Assembly: GCF_036588685.1 (NCBI RefSeq)
Contig: NC_086374.1
Location: 90,638,059-90,702,058 of the forward strand
From: Mytilus trossulus
Lineage: Eukaryota; Mollusca; Bivalvia; Mytilida; Mytilidae
Direction of reading: 5' to 3'
DNA length: 64,000 bases
Below, piece after piece: positions 23,601 to 31,932 of the stretch. Within the stretch, counting starts at the first letter, position 1; each line of letters opens with the position of its first letter. Under the pieces are notes generated by a model that saw only the letters and a list, made by a program, of their open reading frames with translations, made no database searches and had not been told where the DNA came from. Made by a program: the position numbers and the translations under genes.

Positions 23601-26600
23601 GCCACTGCCGGTGGAGATTTATTTCCCCGAGGGTATCACAAGCCCAGTAGTCAGCACTTTTTGTGCTGACATGAATTGTCATTGATATGGTTATATTAAT
23701 AAATTTACTGTTTACAAATTTTTGATTTTTTTGAAAAACTCAGGCATATAGATCAGCTTAGCTGTATTTGGAAAAACTTTTAGGATTTTGGTTCTCAATG
23801 CTCTTCAACTTTGTACTTTATTTGGCCTTTTTAATTTTTTGGATTCGAGCGTCACTGATGAGTCTTTTGTAGACGAAACGCGCGTCTGGCGTATATACTA
23901 AATTTGGTCCTGGTATCTATGATGAGTTTATTTCCATATCTTATAACTATATAAGATATATCATAAACTATATAAGATAACTCATAAACTATATAAGATA
24001 TATGATAAACTATATAAGATATCCTATAACCTGTATAAGATATATCATTAACTATACAAGATATCTTATAAACTATATAAAAAAGGAACGAAAGATACCA
24101 AAGGGACAGTCAAACTCATAAATCTAAAATAAACTGACAACGCCATGGCTTAAAATGTAAAAGACAAACAGACAAACAATAGTACACATGACACAACATA
24201 GAAAACTAAAGAATAAAGAACAAAACCCCACCAAAAACTAGGGGTGATCTCAGGTGCTCCGGAAGGGTAAGCAGATCCTGCTCCACATGTGGAACCCGTG
24301 GTGTTGCGTATGTGATAACAAATCCGGTAAATAGTCTATTTCGGTAGGTCACATTTATGAAAGGGAAGGGGATTGTAGTTACGACGAAAGGAACATATCC
24401 GATATCATTCGTAAAACGGTTATTCCACATCGGTCAACCAACTCGTGATGGCGTCCGTAAAATTTACGAAGGGATGATTTCAACTTAAACATTTGGAACT
24501 CTTGAGTTAATAGCTTCCTTGTGAGAAGCAACCCTCTATGACAAGCACGGGAATATCGTATCAATTGGGAGATATGTACCCCGTATGCAGGTACTGCTGG
24601 AATGTTGTTACTTAGAAATGGAAAGTTCACAATTGGAAAGCTGAAATCATCTCTTTTGTCGTAAAATTTTGTTTTCAACCGACCCTAATTGTCAATTTCT
24701 AGATGTAAGTCAAGATATGAGGCCGACTTAACTGTATCTGTAGTATCCTTTATCTCTAGTTCGATTGGATAGATGCGCTCCACATAGTCACCAAATTTTG
24801 AATTATTAAGTGAAAGAACATCATCTATATAGCGGAAAGTAGAGTTAAAGGATATTGCTAACTTCTTGTCTTTCTTCTTAAGAAGTTCCTGCATGAAGTC
24901 AGCCTCATTATGATTAAGAACAAGTCGGCAAGTAAAGGGGCACAGTTTGTTCCCATTGGAATGCCGACAGCCTGCTGAAAAACACGTCCTCCGAACGTTA
25001 CAAATATTTTGTCAATCAAGAAATCAAGCATCTTGATAAAATCAGTTTCAGAGAATGTTTTGTTTGAATCAGAGTGATCCTTTCAAAGTAGGATTTATCA
25101 TATAAGATATATTATAAACTATAAAAGATATCTAATAAACTATATAAGATATCCTATAAACTACAAAAGATATCTCATAAACTATACAAGATATCTTATA
25201 AACTATATTAAGATATCTAATAAATATATAAGATATCTTATATATATCTTATAAACTATATAAGATATCCTATAAAGTTTATGAGATATCTTGAAGTTTG
25301 AATAAATAAATAGCAAAACGGCTTGCCATACTAATGTCTGAGCAGAAAGTTGATGAAGGGTTATGTCAAAGAAAATCAGTGGGTCATTTTTCCAAATAAA
25401 AGTGAATTACACAAATATCGAACTACGTGGAAAATTCTAAACAGAAAGTCCCTAAGCATGCTAAGCAAATAACAAAATCAAAAGCCCAAACACATCTAAA
25501 GAATTGATATCTACAGTCGTATTCCTGACTTGGTACACTACGGGCATTTCCTTAAAATAAACAAGACCTTGTTGATAATTATCCTGTATAAACTTCACAA
25601 ACAATACGTGATGGTCTTAAAGTATAGAATCTAGGTACTGATGTTGTTTATCATATTAATACATGTTGAAGCGTTCTTTTAATTGTCTCTGTAAATTATT
25701 ATCTTTACTGTTTAGTCTCCATTTTTGGTACTTTTACATCCTGCCAATGTTTACTGTGGTAACTTTTATATTCTTGTCTTCCATTTTTGCTTTCTCTTTG
25801 TTCACATATTTGATTGTAGTAATAGTGCTTAAGATTAATACACAATTTTGACTGCTAAACACTTTTTTTGACATGCTTACCTGTTATGTCGGTTCGTTTT
25901 GTTAACGCATTGGAATTTTATCCAACTGTCATATAATTGAGAGGTTAAGCTAGCTATGAAACTGTTTAATAATCAACAATTTTTTTACATACACGAGAAA
26001 ATAACTATCAATTAAGTAGTATGACATTTGTTTTCCATTCGAATTTTATCCGACTGTCATACAACTGAGAGGTTAAGCTAGCTATGAAACTATTTTTAAT
26101 CAACAATTGTTTACATACACGAGAAAATAACTGTATCAATTAAGTAGTATGACATTTGTTTTCCATTCGAATTTTATCCGACTGTCATACAACTGAGAGA
26201 TTAAGCTAGCTATGAAACTATGTTTAATCAACAATTTTTTACATAGAGAAAATAACTGTACCAATTAAGTAGTATGACAGTTGTTTTCCATTCGTTTGAT
26301 TTTACTATTTGGTATGGTTTTAAATGTTCCTTGTTTGTTGCCATAGGATAATAGAACACTAGTTTGCTTTTTAGAATGAGGAGGTGCATTTATTGTACTA
26401 GATGCCTACTTTCTATATCAATTTGCCAGGAATTCGTGAGATAGTCTTTTTCGTTCGTTATACAACTTTTGTTTTTAATTTAGAGCAAATTGCAGTTTCA
26501 TTTCCAAACTGTATTTATCCAAGGAACTGTTCTGATCTTAAACCTAGATCGGCAATATGTGATGAAAGGAAGGAAAAGAAGATAGAGGAAGGAACATGTG

Positions 26601-26758
26601 ACAGGACACCTCCACCAATGCCAATGATGCCTGGTATGAACATGGGAGGAGCTAACAGTATGTCTAAGGAAGGAATGATCAGGATCTCCAAATCAAAATT
26701 GATGCACAACAAAGCCATGTCCAGACTTATGAATGGTAGGACCATGTCAATGGGATGA
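14634..26758 (+). CDS. Unrecognised secreted Cys-rich protein with Met-rich tail, six exons
   Basis: Exons 14634-14694, 17036-17228, 18003-18088, 19603-19662, 21731-21748 and 26496-26758 join in one frame of 681 bases, giving 226 residues. Residues 1-20 (MNSISMLFLCVATTMFGLAR) look like a signal peptide. The mature part has ten cysteines (23, 33, 74, 94, 121, 124, 145, 151, 161, 174), an N-glycosylation motif NIT at 99-101, and a tail (180-226) with 12 methionines. The C-x9-C start, WSFDF stretch and CDVC remind me weakly of the Cys-rich ectodomains named DUF7042-7045 in molluscs and arthropods; I cannot confirm this. All introns are phase 1 except the second, which is phase 2. Extracellular location is inferred; function is unknown. 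Confidence 0.6.
14711..14935 (+). repeat. 45-bp tandem repeat, five units
   Basis: Units start at 14711, 14756, 14801, 14846 and 14891, each opening AATTTGGAA(T/C)ATAAGATCA. The first three are nearly identical and the last two more diverged. The array begins 16 bases after the donor of exon 1 of the secreted-protein gene. There are no distinct spacers, so it is not a CRISPR array. Confidence 0.9.
14936..16262. other. Intron 1 sequence, mostly featureless
   Basis: AT-rich with no exon-like frame. The 3' end of a mussel-type repeat (TGGATGGAGAGTTGTCTCAT) sits at about 15900-15995 and a second copy of this end at 16540-16595. Confidence 0.4.
16263..16600 (+). repeat. Dispersed repeat, long copy
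   Basis: Contains GGTTTGGTACCATTAAAACG, GGTGTGAGCCAAGGCTCCGG and the TTGTCTCATTGGCACTCACA end shared with 15.95 kb and, diverged, 38.07-38.12 kb. Recognised as a common mytilid repeat; non-coding. Confidence 0.55.
16610..16750 (-). repeat. Dispersed repeat family C, minus orientation, partial
   Basis: The reverse complement shows the TCAAA(G)GAAAATTCAAAAAGG and ACAACTGTCTTATTCC features of family C. Confidence 0.4.
17036..17228 (+). CDS. Secreted-protein gene exon 2
   Basis: Acceptor TTGCTCTTTTTTAG|TC is strong; the donor TACG|GTACAC is weaker. It codes residues 22-84, including KCFDADARFYPCSW, WSFDFTGKGS and LECVKIDGQFIIL. The open frame extends upstream to about 16868, where another acceptor-like TTTCTTTCTAG lies, so an alternative longer exon is possible, but only 17036 gives the phase needed by the leader exon and removes a long non-cysteine segment. 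Confidence 0.6.
18003..18088 (+). CDS. Secreted-protein gene exon 3
   Basis: Clean acceptor TTTATTTACAG and donor TACG|GTAAGC flank 86 bases coding residues 86-113 (KIGTDMMSCMSIYNITTDAF and MFYYRQRY). It carries one cysteine and the N-x-T glycosylation site. Confidence 0.65.
19246..19560 (+). repeat. Dispersed repeat family C, longest copy
   Basis: Runs from CCGAACTTCGAGGAAATTCA through AAACGAATTTATAACAACTG and TATGACAGTCGCATACAAAT to GGGGTACAGTAGTCAACG. It lies in intron 3, ending 43 bases before the exon 4 acceptor. Confidence 0.6.
19603..19662 (+). CDS. Secreted-protein gene exon 4
   Basis: Acceptor TTTTCTTTACAG and donor AGAG|GTAACT flank 60 bases coding VDNPKSVCDVCHDFKAFIAR. The closely spaced C-x2-C pair is typical of extracellular Cys-rich modules. 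Phase 1 at both ends. Confidence 0.6.
19885..20095 (-). mobile_element. tRNA-derived SINE of molluscan type
   Basis: On the minus strand a tRNA-like head has GCCGAGTGGTCA (20071-20082) as A box and GCTCGAATCCC (20004-20014) as B box, followed by a body with GGCGGGTTCTCTCCGGGCAC that resembles the conserved central domain of molluscan SINEs. It lies about 80 bases from the LTR element. Confidence 0.6.
20173..20355 (-). repeat. 3' LTR of the BEL/Pao-type element
   Basis: Same length and ends as the 5' LTR. The internal side is GC-rich (GCGGCCCCCAGAA on the coding strand) rather than a plain polypurine tract. Confidence 0.9.
20438..21331 (-). pseudogene. Deleted gag-pol reading frame
   Basis: An ATG at 21331 opens a gag-like N-terminus (MSTTKMKTRRAGHQGVLSKL). 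A frameshift near 21215 leads to an acidic segment (EELSEEEVSEEIEEADR), and a second near 20940 leads to the DUF1759-type gag core LPKLNLPTFGGNMLEWQPFW. At about 20640 the frame passes straight into what matches the C-terminal end of BEL/Pao pol (GSVVQIMDNSPRMMWKLAVI, DUF5641-like). A TAA at 20549-20551 breaks it there; the continuing frame ends with TGA at 20438. Defects are two frameshifts, one stop and a multi-kilobase deletion. Confidence 0.8.
21366..21548 (-). repeat. 5' LTR of the BEL/Pao-type element
   Basis: 183 bp; on the coding strand it starts TGTTGTGAATTAG and ends CGTCCAAAACA, directly before the primer-binding-site-like motif. A TTTATACTCTTTTATTTG segment could serve as a TATA region. 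Confidence 0.9.
21731..21748 (+). CDS. Secreted-protein gene exon 5: 18-bp microexon
   Basis: A pyrimidine-rich acceptor TTTTTTTGGCAG and a consensus donor GACG|GTGAGT enclose 18 bases coding six residues (VGGKVD after joining). Its phase fits both neighbours, and because 18 is a multiple of 3, skipping it would also leave the frame intact, so it may be alternative. Confidence 0.45.
22035..22260 (+). repeat. Family D MITE, left part
   Basis: Contains ACGCCAGACGCGCGTTTCGT and ACTCATCAGTGACGCTCGAA, then GTTGCCAAATACAGCTAAGG. It is joined on its left to another repeat end (21990-22065, GACCTGAGCATCACTGAGGA). Confidence 0.6.
22395..22815 (+). repeat. Family D MITE, second left-part copy with simple repeat
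   Basis: GATACCAGGCTTAAATTGTA, GACGCGACGCGCATTTCG and AACACCGAAGTGCTGACTAC are family D motifs. At 22745-22790 a GAACGAAC/GACAGACA-type simple repeat follows. A frame reading through this end is repeat sequence, not a gene. Confidence 0.55.
23385..23940 (-). repeat. Two family D right ends in direct repeat
   Basis: About 195 bases at 23391-23585 recur at 23743-23938 with few changes (shared GTCTTTTGTAGACGAAA and GCGCGTCTGGCGTATATACT). The segment between (23586-23700) is an inverted internal part of the same family (GTAGTCAGCACTTTTTGTGC), so three pieces are nested. Confidence 0.6.
23941..24080 (+). repeat. AT-rich satellite, left block
   Basis: About seven degenerate units of the type ATAAACTATATAAGATATC, period 18-20 bases. 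Units are partly self-complementary (TATAAGATATC / GATATCTTATA). The array continues at 25093 after an insertion. Confidence 0.8.
24081..25092 (-). mobile_element. Reverse transcriptase fragment inserted in satellite
   Basis: The best preserved of the four copies. On the minus strand: VTFGGRVFQQAVGIPMGTNC and APLLADLFL (about 25010-24920), FNSTFRYIDDVLSLNN with the catalytic YIDD (about 24850-24800), SASYLDLHLEIDN, YDKRDDFSFPIVNFPFLS, PAYGVHISQLIRYSRAC and LRKFYGRHHELV, then the shared non-coding tail down to 24085. Small frameshifts near 24905 and 24690 and other damage make it inactive. The N-terminal third of the RT is absent. Both edges abut the same satellite. Confidence 0.8.
25093..25290 (+). 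repeat. AT-rich satellite, right block
   Basis: Continuation of the 18-20-base ATAAACTATATAAGATATC array, with a long near-perfect hairpin around TAAGATATCTTATATATATC near 25228-25250. Confidence 0.8.
25410..25560 (+). repeat. Dispersed repeat family C, partial
   Basis: Contains GAAAATTCTAAACAGAAAGT and CAAAAGCCCAAACACATCTA, then TATTCCTGACTTGGTACAC. Confidence 0.55.
25913..26296 (-). repeat. 128-bp block in three tandem copies
   Basis: Units start at 25913, 26041 and 26169, each opening GAATTTTATCC(A/G)ACTGTCAT. They are family C sequence in minus orientation, about 90% or more alike by eye. The array ends 200 bases before the last exon of the secreted-protein gene. Confidence 0.85.
26496..26758 (+). 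CDS. Secreted-protein gene exon 6: C-terminus
   Basis: After the acceptor CAAATTGCAG the exon codes SFPNCIYPRNCSDLKPRSAI, then CDERKEKKIEEGTCDR, then a Pro/Met-rich run PPPMPMMPGMNMGGANSMS and a basic, Met-rich end, stopping with TGA at 26756-26758. Codons upstream of the acceptor are open but intronic in character. Confidence 0.65.
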
Positions 26759-26774
26759 AGCAGGAAGTTTACAC

Positions 26775-26780
26775 AATAAA
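26775..26780 (+). terminator. Polyadenylation signal of the secreted-protein gene
   Basis: AATAAA begins 17 bases after the stop codon, so the 3' UTR would be only about 30-45 bases long. Its position supports the call of the terminal exon. Confidence 0.6.
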
Positions 26781-26811
26781 AAAATCTTCAAATATGACAT
26801 TTTTATTTAAA

Positions 26812-27000
26812 TATAAGCAACAGTCGTATACCGCTGTTCAACAGTCGTAAATCGATGAAGAGAAAACAAATCTGGGTTACAAACTTAGAGAAACACAACA
26901 TCTATAAAAGGAAAACAACGAAGCGAAAAAAAGGATGACAATGCAACTATAAGATAACAACTGCCATTTTCCTGACTTGGTATTTAAAAGAGTTTACACT
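26812..27000 (+). repeat. Dispersed repeat family B, partial
   Basis: AAGCAACAGTCGTATACCGC, then GGGTTACAAACTTAGAGAAA and TTTTCCTGACTTGGTA. Begins some 30 bases after the polyadenylation signal. Confidence 0.55.
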
Positions 27001-30000
27001 GCAATATAACAAACGTATCAGAGCCATCAACTAAGACAAACCTTAACCAGAAAACCAACCTCATCTTTCATAATCTATGTTATTACTTTGGAATTTAAAA
27101 TAAACTTGAGCCTGTAATTCAGTGTGTCATGGTAGCTGAATTTTTTAGGATGTCAGTGAGTAACTGTTTTCCTTTTGGTAACATTTTGTCATATAATTGC
27201 TTTAAATAGCTGCCCATAATTGTATGAGTTTTGCTCCACATGGTTGAACACTGTAAGGTGACCCTTGTTCATTTTTTACATTTACCTCATTTGGTCTCTG
27301 ATTTTATATTTAACCTGAACACCTCACAGAAATTGTGTTTTGTAGTTGTAGGATTTTATCTTACACTTATGTGTTCTGTCTATGGAAATTAAAGAGAGTC
27401 CAAAGGTCTGAAATCCTGTCCTATACGTTGCCGTCATTATATAATGTGTTCTGTTGTAGACTAAATAAATCCAAACTGTTTCACATTGTAATCTTTTTAT
27501 TTACATACAATACAGACAAAAACAAAATATACATTAATAAAACAATTAACATAATTCTATGCAATGAAGAATTTGTAGCACTTAAAAAACAAAATGAAAA
27601 AGTTGCTCAATCATACTACATAGACAAACATCACATGACCCCAGTTCTTCTCAAGACAAATGTCACATGATTCGTTCTGCAGTCACAGACAAACATCACA
27701 TGACCCCTGCTATTTTCCCCCAGGTAATTGTCATATGAATCCTTCTACTTCAGAGAAACAAGTTCTATATATCTTTCGACTGATTATTTCAAAAAATATT
27801 ATAATCAGCAGCCCCTGAGCCTCTTTTGCTAATGTGTTTGCAAACATCCTTTGAATGCTAGTCTAATAATATGAACACCAATAGTTGTTACCATGGACAG
27901 AGTGATATCAAACTTGTCATGTGATACTTGTCTGACCAATAATTGAGCAGATAACTATGCATGATGGGACTAGACTTGAATTGTGGGAGATTATAGGCAT
28001 TCCATCTATCACTAGGCAACCGTCAGAAATAGTTTATGCATGTTCACAGGAAGTTGATGACATTTGCACTTTCTGATTAAATTTACATACAAATTTATTA
28101 ACACAAAATATAGCAAGATGAATACTCACTATGCACTGTTGCCAAGTAAAATTTGCAATGCCTAGATCGTGAAAATTGAAAATTAAAAAAAAAATAGCCA
28201 ATCACTATAAAAATACAAAATTTGATGAAAAAAAGAGGGAAGACATTTTTGTGCTAGGAGGGCTGTGTAACACTGATTAAGTAGACAACAGATCTAATGC
28301 TCACAGGTTGACAGCATGATATAATGTGAAATGTTCAGTTTGTTCAGTCATATATATACACATTGTACACTCATGTAGTTGAAGATATATTTGAAAATTG
28401 ACATAATAGTATATTCTAAAGCTTAAATGCATTATCAAAATTTTAGACTTTCAAAAATTCAAATAGATTGATAATTGAAAAATGTAGGTGTTTTTTTTTA
28501 AATAGTTCTGGTAACTTGAACCAACACAATGTTAACTCTGTGTGGTTTTTTCTGTCTAGTATTGTAAAGCCGTTGTTTTTTTCTTGGAAATTGTTTTCAC
28601 CAAAAAATTCTTATGACTCAATTTGAAGGTTTAATGTAATGAGTGACTCATTTGACTTAAAATGATTTTAGAGTGTGAAAAAATGTCTACTGGTTTTAGA
28701 TATTACATATTTGGGAAAGTCTATGCTAATGTATGCATTAACTTATACACTGATTAAAAATACAATGCAGTACTTGAATAACCATAGTGATTTCAACACA
28801 AGAATGGTATGTAATTTTTGTGTACCAAGGTGATTTACTCATGAATTGTGTACCAAATTGATTTAAACACAAGAATGGTATGTAATGTTTGTGTACCAAA
28901 GTGATTTAGACACATTAATGTTATGTAATTTTAGTGTATTTTGAGATAAAAACTAGCACAAATATAAAATGTATTTACAAAACCGTGATTACATAACAGC
29001 ACCAAAATTCTATAATATAAGCTATTTAAAAAAATGTCAAAATAATATGATGGCAATGGAACTTTATATAAAAATATAGATTATTCTTAACTACTATAAC
29101 AAAATGTCATTTCTGTCCAAGCAAAACTTTTAATGGAAATATCACATATATAGAAATATGTGTGTAGAAATATAAACTATTTGTTAATCAAGTAGACAGT
29201 TGTTTACCAATGGTCAGATCACCTTTATCTATTATGAAGAGAAAAATTACTAATTTCAGTCTTTCAACCCTGTTCAAAATTTACATTAGGTATGCCCCTA
29301 GTAGCATTTACATGATGTAAGAAAAGAGAACTCAACAAATATCAAATATATTAAATAATATATAAACAGCTTTAGTAATATAGTTTGTTTCTCCCTCCTT
29401 GATTTTATTATTATTGAAATCAAAAAGTTTTTTGCTTGAACAGAAATGAATTTGAAGATTTTGTTTCACAACCTACTTATGACTGAGTTATCTCTCCTGA
29501 TTTAATTTTCATAGTCAAGCAAATCTCTTGCTCAAAATATTACCATGGAAACCACTTTGACAAGCAACTGTTTTGTTAGGTATGTTACCATGGATATTTG
29601 TAAAACTTTCTCATATACTAACAACTCTTTTGCTTGTTATTATAGATCTAATTAAGACCTTATATTTACCAAACAATTTTTTCTACTTAACAACATGATG
29701 AATATTTCTTTCAAACAATAGAATGAAAATATCCCTTAAAAATAGTTCATTTCTTTTTATAAGCATCAATATTTTTCATATGAGTATAATTTGTTTATTT
29801 TGACAGCCATGAGTAAATTTTCACAAAAATCTTGCAGTCAAATTAAAGAAAAATTCCTTAATTTATGTAAGTAAAATTACAAATGTTCTGCAAGTCAATT
29901 TTTGTATCTAACTAAAACATCAAGTATTCAGTTGCAACTTAAGAAGAAATTGTGACCCCAACTTTGTTTTGAAAAATCCCCCCTTAGTTTGAATTCCTAA

Positions 30001-31192
30001 CCTTCATATCATGGTACCGATTTACTAATTAAACATTAATTAGAAAATGTAAACAACTATCACTATTAAAAAAGTGAATGAATCTCTATTGCACAATCAA
30101 TTTAACAATAATAAATACATCTTTAATTACAACAACATATACACAATCAATGGGGGATAACTCTAACAATATCTGAAGAATGGGAAATTTCTGATATAAA
30201 GGGAGAAACCTCTCCCATGCTAATGATTTTGATGAGAACAGCCAGCATAAATGTGCTAGCACCGGTCAGTATTGCAATTACATTATTTGTCAAAATAAAA
30301 TTAGTGCTATCTTTTTTTAATCAAAAGCAAATCTGTTGCAAAAATACTATATGAATATGGCACTGCTCTTTTATGAACATAGTTTTTAGTAGAAAGCATG
30401 AAATGAGAAATGACAAAATTAAAGCTATTAGTTGATGTCTTTTTACAATAAATATGGATTTAATAACAGGAACTAATGATTGAAATATGCTAATCATGAT
30501 TGCTACTAATTGATTACTTATAAATCATACAAAAAATGAGGTACATTGACTTGGAAATACAAATAATTTCGTTGCCTTGGTTAAAACAAACTGTCATTTC
30601 AAACCATCCATAAATTGTGAATCATGAAATATCTTTGCCAATATGTTATATCTTAAATCAAAATTATCAGTTTAAATCATAGTTTCTCCACAAAATATTT
30701 CATGATCATCATGGATGGCAATATTATATTCTGGCAAAATGACAGGGATATGAAGTAATGCATATTTTTTTCGGCAGGATTTTAGCAGAAATATTTTGTA
30801 AAAGGTGAAATTTAAATCAAAATGTGAAATTATGGGGTGAAACTTCATCAAAAAGTTTGAAATTTTTAACATAAATTAACCAAAACATGTAAAAATTACC
30901 AAAAAAAGAAGAAGCAAAAACAGTGCTTTTAATTATCGACTGCAAGTCAGGTATTTTAATTTAAAGAGCATTTTTTACATTGAGAATTAACTACATTTTA
31001 ACTCAACAATTTCAGAAAATTCTTTTCCATACAACATTATCCCTCAACATGTTTTACAACTGAGAATGATCAATTTTCTGTTGTGTATACATGTCCACAA
31101 CAAGAAATTCAAGAAAATACTGTTCTTATGAAAAAAACATCATAATGTTTACAATTCTCTAATAATTTTTTACAACCTCATATATTTTGTAA
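27001..31192. other. Intergenic DNA between converging genes
   Basis: No exon-like frame was found on either strand. Minor features: a duplicated ACAAACATCACATGACCCC at about 27625 and 27690, and a degenerate 71-bp duplication with GTGTACCAA(A/G)GTGATTTA units at 28796-28935. Compared with the left half it has few recognisable transposon remnants. Confidence 0.4.
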
Positions 31193-31198
31193 TTTATT
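31193..31198 (-). terminator. Candidate polyadenylation signal of the DDR gene
   Basis: AATAAA on the minus strand lies about 400 bases beyond the stop codon. It is one of several possible sites in AT-rich DNA. Confidence 0.3.
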
Positions 31199-31599
31199 TC
31201 TACATGCTGGACAGCACAAGCTCTCCTTATGTTTATCCTTCTCCTTAGAGAATGGAACACCACCATCTAAACATATTTTGTTGCACTCTAACTAGAGTAC
31301 TGCTATACTTTCCTCCTATTAGGATGGAGCACCACATGCTTCATCATCACAGATACAATATGGATTTTTCAGGAATACTTCTACAACTAGAAGCTGTGCT
31401 AAGCAATGAGAACAATGTCTTCACAAGATCTCACTAGCACTTTATAACTATGATTAAAGCTAGCCTGGCAGTCAGTATTGGTAGCCATATTGGCTAAATG
31501 TCTTCTCACAAGAAGTCTTACGGGAAATCACAGCATGTTTAATTTTACTACTTGTTGACTAGTATTTAATTGTTTCCGAATATAACTCGGTTCTCTTAG

Positions 31600-31932
31600 T
31601 CAACATATAGGAACTTTTAACTGATTCATTTTCTCGTCTTTAGGATTATAACCCATGTTTTTGCGCTGAAGAAACATATGAATTTCTCTAAACGTCGGTC
31701 GTGCACTTTCACTACGGTTCCAACATTCACACATTAAGTCATAGATTTCTTTGGGACAATTTGGTGGATGAGGCAGGTAGACCTCTTGTTTATCATTTCT
31801 ATAGTAATGCCCTGCATTTTCGATCACCATTTCATCAGTAAGGGCGTCGTACGGCTGATCATGGGCAAACGTCAGAACTTCCCATAGAGTGACTGCAAAC
31901 GACCATACATCACTCTTGGTGGTAAACTTACC
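31600..31932 (-). CDS. DDR: DDR exon K: kinase C-lobe and C-terminus
   Basis: Codes [20 protein letters not shown] through [20 protein letters not shown], then a short tail [20 protein letters not shown] and C, stop TGA at 31602-31600. The tail is about 20 residues longer than the minimal kinase end. Confidence 0.95.
   Translation of the reverse strand, partial: GKFTTKSDVWSFAVTLWEVLTFAHDQPYDALTDEMVIENAGHYYRNDKQEVYLPHPPNCPKEIYDLMCECWNRSESARPTFREIHMFLQRKNMGYNPKDEKMNQLKVPIC

Noticed and set aside
26515-26745. Minus-strand frame of 76 codons
   Set aside because: Shadow of the last exon of the secreted-protein gene.
27335-27670. 111-codon frame
   Set aside because: AT-rich composition, a duplicated segment inside, no domain and no splice context.
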